A stretch of 64,000 nucleotides of DNA from Paragonimus skrjabini miyazakii (taxonomy: Eukaryota; Platyhelminthes; Trematoda; Plagiorchiida; Troglotrematidae): assembly GCA_014338405.1 (NCBI GenBank), contig JTDE01000419.1, positions 1 to 64,000 of the forward strand, written 5' to 3'. Both the position numbers and the translations under genes were made by a program. The notes beneath the pieces were generated by a model. The model had not been told where the DNA came from. It saw nothing but the letters and a program-made list of their open reading frames with translations, and searched no databases. This document shows positions 11,936-21,149 of this stretch, piece by piece (the first letter of the stretch is position 1; every line of letters begins with the position of its first letter).

Positions 11936-12176
11936 GAATGATCATCATTCACAAGCGAAAGCGGTTAAACGTTCACATGTGATAATTCGGTCGTGCCCAA
12001 TATGAGGTCAATGGCGCAATGGTGAACACAGTTGCCTCATGAACAACGTGGCCGTGGTTCAAGTCCCGGCAGTGACGATGATGTGCACTACTGACGAGCT
12101 CTAATGAGAGCGAAACTCGAGTCTAGTGCTTCTTTTCGAGAGGGACCGACTGAATAGTCTATGGGAATGCAATGGT
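11936..12176 (+). mobile_element. Hammerhead SINE copy 1 (tRNA-derived), 5' truncated
   Basis: A SINE with a tRNA-like head and a ribozyme body. A box TGGCGCAATGG lies at 12012-12022 and B box GGTTCAAGTCC at 12056-12066, spaced as in an internal pol III promoter. The hammerhead follows at 12085-12129, then a short tail ('gaccgactgaatagtc') shared with the other copies. Compared with the copy at 62994-63369 it lacks the first ~85 bases and the 3' tail. It sits inside the Gypsy remnant on the opposite strand, between the RT start and RNase H. Confidence 0.88.
12085..12129 (+). ncRNA. Type I hammerhead ribozyme (SINE copy 1)
   Basis: All helices can be read. Stem I: gcacta (12085-12090) with tagtgc (12124-12129), six perfect pairs. 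Core box 1: CTGACGA (12091-12097). Stem II: gctct/agagc with loop aatg (12098-12111). Core box 2: GAAA (12112-12115). Stem III: actc/gagt (12115-12122), perfectly complementary but with no loop bases. The predicted cleavage is after the C of GTC at 12123. A loopless, self-complementary stem III cannot close well in a monomer and suggests action as a dimer, as known for hammerheads with minimal stem III. Function is inferred; the fold is seen. Confidence 0.9.
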
Positions 12177-12660
12177 TGTAATCCAAACCGAAGAATGCAG
12201 AGGCGTTAGTATCTTTTTCCCCACTAGTTGATCGAATGCCTTTTCGACCAGTTCAAGTAACTCAAGATGAATGATTCGTCGATTCATGAAAATGAGGTTA
12301 CCTCTGGATTCAAGCAAAACTGGTTCTGTAGGCATATCACCAGAACTTTTCAAACACTGAGTAAGTAGGTTGCGCATTTCCAATCTGTGTGCTTTCAAAA
12401 ATAATAGAAAAGATATGTTTAAAGTTTCACAATTTTTAAACCAATGGCTGACGGGCCGTGATCAGCAATCGTGAAACGGTGATTGTTAACACTGAACCGT
12501 GAATCAGAAAGTGTGAGTAGACAAAATCTAAGAGTTGTTGAAGAAAGTCCAATGACCTTTCTGACAGAAGATCCAGAAGGTTCTGTATTTACCATCTTCA
12601 GGCATTCTATGAAATCAAGAGGGGCAAATGATTCGGCGTTGGTAGTGTCCACAATGAATG
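12177..12660 (-). pseudogene. Gypsy protease tail and RT N-terminus remnant
   Basis: HRFTIADHGPSAIGLKI (about 12420-12480, minus strand) resembles the end of the Gypsy protease ('L.VV.G.GPSLLGR.WL'). The next frame, down to 12177, carries NLIFMNRRIIHLELLELV then LVGKKILTPLHSSVW, matching the start of the RT ('P.F.K.R.VPYA....VE.EL..L...GVI.PV..S.WA'). The catalytic RT core, including YxDD, is absent; the SINE lies exactly there. Confidence 0.75.
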
Positions 12661-12744
12661 AATGTTCAACTAGATGCGTCCGTTTAATGTGACCGGCAAA
12701 ACCAACAGAACTAATAGCAACAGCAATAAAAAGAAAATCGGAAT

Positions 12745-13230
12745 TCAGTTTCTATTGCGTAAAAAAAATTTGGAACTGTGAAAAGCGGATTGAATGTGAC
12801 CAATTTTGCCGCACTTGCGACAATGAGCGTTCCGAAATCGACTGTCCATAATGTTCGCCACCACACGACTTAGAGCTGAAACACCGTTGAGTAGCGTTTG
12901 AACCAGGTGCAGGTTAATGATTGCCAATTGCATTTCGAATGTTTATCTTCCCGGACCGCTGCATACATTGACCTTCTAGTCCTCTCACATTGCTGTGTAA
13001 AATCCTCGGGTTGTCTTTCACAGCAGGTTTGGCATCCTGATATTGTTCGCATAATTCTCTAGCCAACTGGAAAATGGAATCCAAAAGTAATGGCAGTTTT
13101 GTTGCAGAGTGAGCGCACTTATTCCAAAGATCAACTTGTCGCAAAGCTCAGTTTGCACTTGGTCTCCACCGAACTGCTTGAGTCTGATTCTCGAGAAAGA
13201 AATGCTTGATATTCTGATTTTCTTTTCTGA
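12745..13230 (-). pseudogene. Gypsy gag remnant with zinc knuckle
   Basis: LARELCEQYQDAKPAV (about 13010-13060) matches the end of the capsid-like domain in flatworm Gypsy gag ('F..AR.ICEQYED'), and LCDKLIFGIS-like codons lie upstream in another frame. The nucleocapsid knuckle CRKCGKIGHIQSAF is at 12781-12822: CX2CX4HX4 with the last cysteine replaced by phenylalanine. The N-terminal part beyond ~13230 is not recognisable. Confidence 0.75.
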
Positions 13231-13519
13231 CGAGTGTAAGAAATTTGGCTGCCTTAGCTATTGCAAAATTTACAAGTTGAACCCTTGAGAGCAGTAGTTT
13301 ATTTAAAAATTCGTAAGGAAAAGTAATGGGTCAATCATGGAATGACAAGTTGTTCAACAAGCTGTACACACTTTTACCGATTACGGCGAGGAGGTTAGTG
13401 ACTTTCTTTTTGGCCTTTAGCTCTTTTCTAGTAAAACAACGTATTTCGAGACGTTCTGAATAGTCTACGGTTTCCCTCAACAAAGTATAAATATTCAGAC
13501 TTTCAAGTGATTGAGCATT

Positions 13520-13625
13520 TGCATTACTAATGAGTAGTTTGTCAGATTTACGAATTTAGATGAGACCCAAATGTGAAAAGTCAGGGCTTCGGCTGGATTG
13601 GAACCAGCGACAGAAATATCATTCA
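13520..13625. repeat. tRNA-like repeat family T, copy
   Basis: It shares with the 56380 copy the run 'attactaatgagt', the 'tttagatgagac' block, 'gtgaaaagt', then 'agggcttcggctggatt' and 'gaaccagc'. The last part is a T-arm hairpin when read on the minus strand (B-box-like GGTTCNAATCC), followed by an acceptor-like 'cgaagccc'. So it looks like the 3' end of a tRNA-derived sequence in antisense. Confidence 0.7.
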
Positions 13626-13897
13626 TTATAAGATGTTACAGAAGTTCAAGATGCCGATTGTGATGGCTCCAAAAGTACAAATGTGAAGTAGTTGACTTAA
13701 CTCAAGTCCAGCAGCAGTAATGACAAGTTGAATTTGAGCGGTACACACATTTATCTTTCCAACACAGTTTACATGTTTTCATCAATGACTTAGTGAAACA
13801 GCGATGAAATTAAATAGGCTCAGTGATAATCATCACAGATTACTTACCCACCCATAATTTTATCCTGATTCTGACATCGTTTGTTTATATATCTAGG

Positions 13898-14131
13898 AAA
13901 GATCGAATTTAGAACATGCATGTAGAATTACGTAAGATGTAATCTGCCGAGACCGATCTCTTCGGTTACGATACACGGACTATGATCATTTAACTTGCAT
14001 ATTAATTGATCATAGTCCGTGTATCGTAACTGAAGAGATCGGTCGAAATGTCTCTGCAGAATACATCTTACGTAATTCTACTTGCGTGTTCGAAATTGAT
14101 CCGGGGACATAACTGTTTTAAAGATCGAATT
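13898..14131. mobile_element. Foldback / MITE-like palindrome with direct repeats
   Basis: Two imperfect arms of about 90 bp (about 13901-13989 and 14007-14097) are reverse complements around an AT-rich loop of about 20 bp. The inner 40 bp ('gttacgatacacggactatg' and its complement) is nearly perfect; the outer part has small indels. The 12-mer 'aaagatcgaatt' occurs at 13898-13909 and again at 14120-14131, flanking the palindrome, and could be a target-site duplication. There is no coding capacity. Confidence 0.75.
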
Positions 14132-14299
14132 AGTTCATTTACGTAATAAAAAGGTGATCAAGTGCATTTTCATAATTTGAAGATGTATATAATTTTATCG
14201 ATCCTGTCACCATTTATTAAACTTATTCACTCATTTTTATCTTAATTATTTTTTATTAATCATCACAGACGATGCAGCGGCGTGTTTGATCTCTCCAGA

Positions 14300-16460
14300 C
14301 TTTTCAGTTAGTGAGTTTGTCATCCAATACGCACACTGTCCGGAAAGCAATAATTGCTGCTGGTTTTCACATCAAAAAGACATTTGTATTGCACACTATG
14401 ATCCCAGAATTGACAAAATTACCTCACGTGATAAACACTGTTCCGTCTGATGGAGTGGACGAAATTCGGAAACTGTTCGACTCACGTAAGCCTCAAGAGC
14501 AGCTAAAACAGACGGTTATGAATTGCATGAACTGACCGGAACACTGACTTTGCACTTATCTTCAAAAAAAGATGGTTGTAAGACATCAGAACCTTGCATT
14601 ATGTACGTCGTGTACAACAATTAACGAGTACGAGGCAATTAGAGGAGTTCTGCCTGAGGGAAAACTGGATGCATGGCAAGTTCAAGAATAAACAGATCAC
14701 CTTAGTACCAACCTACACAATGCGCTGTTTCAGTCGGCCGACAATGATGACGGCTTCTGGAAAGAAACAAACAGCATATCTTCCAGGTGCCCATACCAGC
14801 ACCGGGTTTACTGTTACACCTGACCGACCATGTCAGCAAACTCTCACATTAACTGCAGGCTCTCGGTACGTGTGCCTCACGGTAGCGTAATCCGTCACGC
14901 AAATTCGAGCAACGACCACATAGTATGAAATGTGAATAACGAGTTCCTCCATAACCACCAACCCAAACTGCCGCGGAAGGAAATCTACCCGGCCAGCACT
15001 TTACGGAGACCGGCGCTGCTAGTCACCGTGTTTATCTAATCTTCTTCGCGAACATGGAGATTGTTAACTCGTGGATACTAATGTATATGCGAATAGTTTC
15101 CCACCAGAATGGTGTGACCACATTTTGCAGACGTTGGCCACTTTTCCTGATACTAGCGGTATATCCATCACCGACTACGGCCAAATCTGTGGCATGTTGA
15201 TGTTGCATTTCAGTCGCATTTCCACATGGCTTCTCATCATTGAAGACGTGCTGATATCAACCGTCGTGATAGATTACATAGAACACTACGACTTACTAGT
15301 CGATCGTACGAAGCAATTCCAGGTTATCGGGACCTTGGTCAACACGGTTCCAAACAGTCCATTGCACCGAAATACAGTTGCTGACAGCTGTGTTCCACCT
15401 GGTGTCCATAAGCTGCTTACTCCATTGCCTGCATTACCAGTTAAAGTAAATTACCACATCGCCGCTACTAACACATCGACGTTAGCTGAGTTCGAGCATA
15501 TGATTGAGCTTGACCCCATCCGCCTGTTGAAGAGCCATTGGGGGTCACCTTTCCATAGGACGATCATATTATCAGAAAACTGACGCCCGTGCACATATTA
15601 TGGTGTCCTCGACATAATACCAGTCTTAACGCTATCCGTGTGATCTGGGAAGTTGATCATGTTAATGGTTCTCACCATATTACAGATAGAAACAAATTCA
15701 CAGCAAAGGCAGAGATCAATACACCTGATTGTTCTCATGTACGTGCACATCATTTGTGGTGAGAAATGCTAATCAAAAGTTTCAACTTCTCAACTGTGAG
15801 GTTACAGGGAGTCTGTAGTTCACAAACCCCATATCAGTCACACCCAAGTAAACAGCGTCTCTGAGGCGTATCACCAGTTTCATCTCTACAGCCCCTCAAC
15901 AAATCTGCAGCACGTAATGTAGCCTGTGGAGTATAACGTCAATCAACGTAGTGCATGGCGGCTGACCGTTACAATTTATTTATGAGTTCTAAAGCCAATC
16001 AATACTCGCTGCTGTTCGTGGGCTCAGCGGGATGTCTATTACCTTGTTGCGCTAAGTTGATGAAACTTTTACCCAAACTGTTTCTTGTCCGCATTAACGG
16101 CGAGGCGGATTTATCAGCAGAATCTTTCTACTCCCTTGCACTAAAAAAGTATTCGATGCTGGGATAATGTTGCTTTACTGAGATCCAAACCTCATTTATA
16201 CCTCATAGGTGGAAGCGTTTGATGTTATTGTCCTTGCCGTATTCCATCATTTTGCCGATGGAGTAACAAGACCAATTTCGTTCTTCTCCACACGCTTATT
16301 ACCAGCGGAAGTTGCGTACAACGCTGCCGATATTGTAACCAGGACTACGCTTGTCCATTTGTCATTTCAAATAAACTCTCGAAGATCTATTTTGTGTAGG
16401 CTTTTAGTGGGAATTTGCTTGAGAACGACTGAATACACAAAATCACAGAACAACTTGTGA
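14300..16460 (+). mobile_element. Gypsy-type LTR retrotransposon remnant no. 2
   Basis: Plus-strand, in Gypsy order. A gag-like stretch at 14311-14535 (LTKLPHVINTVPSDGVDEI resembles 'F..VV..LP.....V.DI'). Protease-region fragments near 15000. Then the longest open frame of the window, 15071-15583: ADV-like IIEDVLISTVVIDYIEHYDL matches the end of the protease ('FI.ADV..PILG.DFL.H..LLVD'), and EFEHMIELDPIRLLKSHWGS matches the RT start ('EF..M.E.GIIRPS.S.W.SPL'). A diverged 'AYHQ' is at about 15870. Last, RNase H (VIVLAVFHHFADGVTRPISFF, 16209-16300). The RT catalytic YxDD stretch is missing and no LTRs are seen. Confidence 0.8.
15071..15583 (+). pseudogene. Gypsy pol fragment: protease end to RT start
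   Basis: A 170-codon open frame, notable only because it has not yet gained stops. Residues ~50-75 (RISTWLLIIEDVLISTVVID) match the hydrophobic C-terminus of the retropepsin. EHYDLLVDRTKQFQVIGTL follows, as in 'FGLLVD...RRL.D..T'. Residues ~112-170 cover the linker (CVPPGVHKLL) and the RT start. The protease active site (DTGA/DSG) is not in this frame. The first methionine is just the first in the frame, not a supported start. Confidence 0.7.
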
Positions 16461-16720
16461 ACCATAGGTCATTTGGTTCATTGGTGGTGTTTCGCTTCTG
16501 ATACAGAAGCTTCTTCAGACTAAGTGAATTAGTCGAAAATTTGGTGGTATTTAAGACAAACTAGACGTGAACAAGCACAAGATAGCAAGTCATGGGCAAA
16601 CTGTGGATAAACAAAGGACAAGGCTAGATTGGAATTGTTAATTGTAAGAAATCTAAGATAAGTGAACAACCAAGCAGAAATGAAATCGATAGAGTGTCAG
16701 ATAGATCAATCAGGGGGTAC
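16460..16720 (-). repeat. Possible Penelope-type terminal fragment with hairpin
   Basis: Read on the minus strand, CTGAAGA (16518-16512) is followed after one extra A by a seven-pair hairpin gcttctg/cagaagc with loop tat, then GAAAC (16493-16489). This looks like hammerhead boxes around stem II, but I find no matching stem I and no clear cleavage triplet. Such elements occur near PLE termini. No PLE coding sequence is visible next to it, so identity is uncertain. Confidence 0.35.
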
Positions 16721-17768
16721 ATTGTTTTTAGGAAAAATAGCTCGGATAGTCTTAACCTTGAATTGTTAAGACGGTTAACTCATCCAGTTACCGGTGCAAG
16801 GAGGTTCGATCGATTCAAAACTGGCCGTCAGTTGCCAGAGATTTCAGCCCCGTCAACACTATTTGCAACGCGTTTGACTTCCGTATTTTCGATGGCTGGT
16901 GCAACTAAGCACTTCTGTGTAGTACTAAAGCTTTGTCTAATTACCTCGACATTTCCACACCAGTTTTATGACCTGTGTCTAGCGCGTGATCACGGAGTAC
17001 CGAATTCTTGGGCGCTTTTCTAATCTCCCCACTATATTTATTTACTGTAGTTCTACGTTCTGATACAGCCTACTCAGTCTATGACTTTTACTGGTTATAA
17101 ACTATTGGTAAGCTTTTTTGACGGTCGATGCAAACATCATTCACTACACGAAAGACACTACGCATACCTTATGCCGTACTTCCCCACAAGCATACGGTGT
17201 GTCTCCTACAGCAACAACATTAGGTCTGGTGCCCTGTCATCCGTCTCAGCACCTGTTGGCTACAACGACGTCGACTTGGTTAAGAATTCCGAGCACCCTC
17301 CATGAAACACTCAATCCATCTATGCGATAGCCATTCGACTTTTCCTGTTCAGCCTGTTGCATGCCGCGGATCTGGCTCACAATCGACTCCAGTTAGTGTC
17401 TCTGGATATGCAGTTTAACGAACCGACTCCAGTAGAGGAAGAACGACGGGATAGTTAATCGGACCGAGACGACCGGCCGAGAATGACACAGTTAGTGAAT
17501 AAGGAATATATTGCAGATAAACGAAACCAACTTGCAAGCAAGCGAAAAGACGAAGCAATAATACCAAGTACGCAGTATATCCACAAATATCCTTACTCGT
17601 TCAAACGAAAGTTTAAGTGTATGCAGAAACTGTAGCAAAAGGTTACAGATACAAATCATCCCTCGTACACAATTAATGACAAATAAGTGGGTCACTACAG
17701 AGACTGTGCGATCTCTACTCATGGGAATCTTCTAACACACATGGTCGTCGAGGAAGTGTAGTCTTCCG
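16721..17768. other. No recognisable gene
   Basis: A 109-codon plus-strand frame (16694-17023) and overlapping 70-74-codon frames near 17100-17330 are open, but I cannot align any of them to a family. They could be further decayed Gypsy tether or integrase from remnant no. 2. No conserved residues support that. Confidence 0.4.
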
Positions 17769-18200
17769 ATGAATGTGATGATCTGTTGCTTCACACTGGC
17801 AACGCGTGGCCATGACATACTCGTAGTGGGAGTTATTTATCGTTCATCTGTGTGCAACACGTCCAACGATAACTCTCTTCTGGTAAAGCTGAGAAACTTC
17901 TTAGGGGTACGGGATTTACTTATCTTATACTGGGCGAATTTAATGCTACTGAAACAGAGTGGTCGTCAATGTTCCACGCGGATTATGAAGGAGGATTCTA
18001 GGCTTCCTCGTTGTTGCTGATGCAATGAATAGCGTGCACACATGTCAGCATCTTAAAGCGGTATAATTATGGCCGAACACCCCCTCTGGCTGATCGTGTT
18101 ATGTTTGATGAAAGTCTCTTGTTGGACGGGGTGGTCGTTAGGCTACTGATTACACACAGTGACCATTCCTTGCTCACTTATGATCTTGTTTGCTAATGAC
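17769..18200 (+). mobile_element. CR1-like LINE endonuclease fragment
   Basis: This is the C-terminal half of an AP-type endonuclease. LATRGHDILVVGVIYRSS (about 17790-17855) matches 'LLVGV.YRSP'. In the next frame GEFNATETEWSSMFHADY (about 17930-17985) matches the catalytic 'GDFN.P.IDW' box with Asp replaced by Glu. DESLLLDGVVVR and then THSDHSLLTYDL (about 18150-18190) match the terminal SDH box. A frameshift separates the blocks. The RT that should follow is not recognisable downstream. Confidence 0.75.
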
Positions 18201-20200
18201 TGCAATGGTCGGTAAAATAAATTACATATCGAAATTTCAGTCCGGCTGACCTTAACGGCCTAGAAATCCATCTTTGTTCACTCCTTCTTGAACATATGTA
18301 GGTGACCCAAAATTATCACCCATTTCGAACGCAACTCACAGTTTGGACGAATAATTTGTACCGCGCGAACTACGAATTTTGTTATTTCCACTTTTCTCAT
18401 TCGCTTGAAGACGTTTTCACCTACTTATGGTAACCCCACAGGGATCCCAGAGGACGCACACGCTTTCCACACTGTTAGGAATAATTGCAAAACGGAAAAT
18501 CAGCAAACATGTCAAGTTCGTAAAAGAACAAATCCTACTGAGAGTTCGCGCAAAGGAACCGTTTCATTTAAACACATACATAGACTGAGAAATACTAGTC
18601 TTCAGCTCAGACTGCGTGACTGTCAGATGACGACTCTTTTTCTGATACCCTAGTTGCTGCCGAGGTATTCAGGCAGTACCAATAGTTGATTTAAGATTTC
18701 GAATCGTTGAAGTGGTGTCCAACCTTAGCTTTGCTAGACTTTCGCCAACCAATCCTTACGGCTGCATCTATTGTGCATACGTTGATGGTGTCTTATTTCA
18801 CGCTACTCCGTAAAGTACGATGGGTTCAGACGAAGCACATTGGTGTTTTACCAGCGGTGATATTGAAATGGAATACTAATAGTTGATCGGAAGTTCGCAT
18901 GCAGCTCACAAAAGTGAAATGTCAAAATGTAGAAAATTTGGACGGCAAAACTGTAGATTGGCGAACAAAAGATTTAATGAAGACGACCCGAAATATTGAG
19001 CAGATGTGATTGCAGTAAAATGACAAGAAGCTGAGAAGACCAGCGCCTTATAAGGTAGAGGAACTGGAGCCAGTCTAGTCCCTACGGCGTCGTGGGTGTA
19101 GTTGGTCTCATTTCAACACCATCAGGTAGAGTATGATGCCACGGGCGTCTTATCTACGCGCAACGCGTGTGTGCCCAGTTTGAATCCACAGCGGTGTTAC
19201 GTAGAATCGAATAACCTGGACAAAAGAAGCGAAAATCGTTGTGTCACTGTTGTAGAGGACCCTTTGAGTGGAGGAGAAGCAGTGGAACATCTGCAGTGAA
19301 ATGAATACACACATCCGCCGTAGAGTACGGCAGGGGTTCAATGAACTAGTCTCGTGTAGAATGACATTATGGGTGCAGTGCATGCACTAACTTGTTGTTA
19401 ACTACCTCAAAATTTCATCGAGACACCCAGGTGTGTTATGACTGCGACGTAGAAAATACCTCAGTGTGACCAAAGAACCTTTCTGGTTACCACTTCATAC
19501 CACGGTATCAAATGTCATGATCGTCTAATTTTATAACGGACTTCTTAATTTTGAAGATTTGAATATTATTTTGAGTTAACGGGGTGTGATCTACTCGAAA
19601 CTGTTCAGGGGTTGGCTTTTCATACTCAAGTATATGCATGTAAATAAATGCGCATCAACGTACGAAAAAGATGCTTCACTTTGTTGCGGTAAGAGTGTGT
19701 ATACTTTCATTAACAACCAAGCCTCTTCAGATTGACCTATTTCACTTTTGTGTGCCTCTATGAACTAAATGTCACTTGAGCATTTTCTGTTAATCAGCTT
19801 TAAATCTACATAGAGAGTCACCTTTATGTGCTAATGACGACTGAAAAACAGTATATTCGTGATGTCGTAACTGGACTTAAGACTGTGGCTGCACGATCTA
19901 CTTTCTGTGGTCAACTAGAAATTTAGCGAAGACAAGGTTTAGTACCGCAGCCAAAACCCTTGATCATTATCAAAAGTTATCATTTTGCCCATTGAACCGT
20001 ATTTCCAATCAGCCAAACTACTTTGTCTACAAGTACACCATGTTAAAGCTATCATCAGGGAGCAGACATATGTGTATTCAAGGTCAATCATTAGACTAAT
20101 GAGACAGTTGATTATATTTTAATTTTCAACGTGACTGGTAAGCCAGTTTCTATTTACTAATTATTTTGCATTACTGATGAACAGTCTGCGATCTAGTTAA
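18201..20200. other. No recognisable gene
   Basis: Only short frames. The part up to ~18650 may continue the CR1 linker but shows no diagnostic block. From 18700 to 20200 I see nothing beyond AT-rich unique-looking sequence. Confidence 0.4.
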
Positions 20201-20204
20201 TCTT

Positions 20205-20440
20205 AAGTTAAGCATCATCCACATTTGATCTAAGTTTGACACTGGATCACCTTCATTCGAACATAACACTGGACTCGAGTTTCGTTCACAACACAGGTCA
20301 CAAGTGACGTGTGTTCTCGTTACGGTCAGGATTTTATTTCTAGCCACACTTCCATGAGGCAACCATGTTGATTATTTCTCCTTTGACATAGAATTAAGCA
20401 CGAGTGAATTATTCGATTTCAGAACTTTATCATTTTTGCT
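20205..20440 (-). mobile_element. Hammerhead SINE copy, decayed (minus)
   Basis: Plus-strand order is the reverse of copy 1: tail ('catccacatttgatc'), 'ggactcgagtttcg' (the reverse of the ribozyme's GAAACTCGAGTCC), a degraded B box, 'tgaggcaaccatgttg' and a remnant of the region upstream of the A box. The ribozyme's second core box and cleavage triplet survive at about 20272-20284, but CTGANGA and stem II are lost, so it should not cleave. Confidence 0.65.
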
Positions 20441-21149
20441 TGTAAGTAGTAAACAGATTTCAACAAGATGCAAAATAACTTGGTCCTCCAGCTAGTCATG
20501 TGAACGGAAATCCACACACTGTCGGTTAATGCACTTTTGGTAGCCAGTGGGCATTCCAAACTTACGTGCCGCTAATGATATCATCAATTGTACCTCCGGT
20601 CAATGTTTATTAACACTGGACCCGAAACTTGGTCTGGATATTTGCAAATGTTCAATAAGTACGTTACGCTGGATATTACTAAGTGATAGTATGTATTTAC
20701 ACATTAACAACCATCGTGCGACCATCACTTTCAGCAGCTCTGTGTACGTCAATCCTGATGACTCACTGTCTTTAACAGTACATTTACGGAGGCCTCTGCA
20801 AACCGTTGTTGCAGTGAACGACGTGTATACCATGACCATAAACGTCAGAAACGTGGGTACCCCTTGTTTGTGAGATTCAGTAAAGATCTGAGAAACTTGA
20901 AGTCCTCAGGGTAGCGTTAGGAAACGCATGAACGCGCAATGATTCCTTCTATTCCAACGTCTCTGTAAGTCATTGCTACAGACCGTATTCGAAAAATCAT
21001 GTAAATGACGTCCTTGTGGTGAATACCACAGCCTTCGTGAGTTGAGAGCCTCTGATACGTACTTCATTTCGCAAATACGGGATCACACCACCTGCCTCGT
21101 CAGTGAAACAATCTTTTGGGAAATTGACTCTTTTCGTTCTCTCCACTAA

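Larger units (their letters stand above)
10112..13230 (-). mobile_element. Gypsy-type LTR retrotransposon remnant no. 1, interrupted by SINE
   Basis: Reading on the minus strand from high to low coordinates, the order is gag, zinc knuckle, protease tail, RT start, (SINE), RNase H, tether and integrase, which is the Ty3/Gypsy order. A purine-rich stretch 'attagggggagaaga' on the minus strand touches the N gap and looks like the polypurine tract that precedes a 3' LTR. No LTR pair is visible: the 3' one may be hidden in the gap and the 5' one has decayed or lies beyond recognition. Frameshifts and stops are frequent. Confidence 0.85.

Noticed and set aside
20547..20873. 108-codon plus-strand frame before Gypsy no. 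3
   Set aside because: Could be gag or protease of that element but has no DTG, zinc knuckle or other diagnostic residue.
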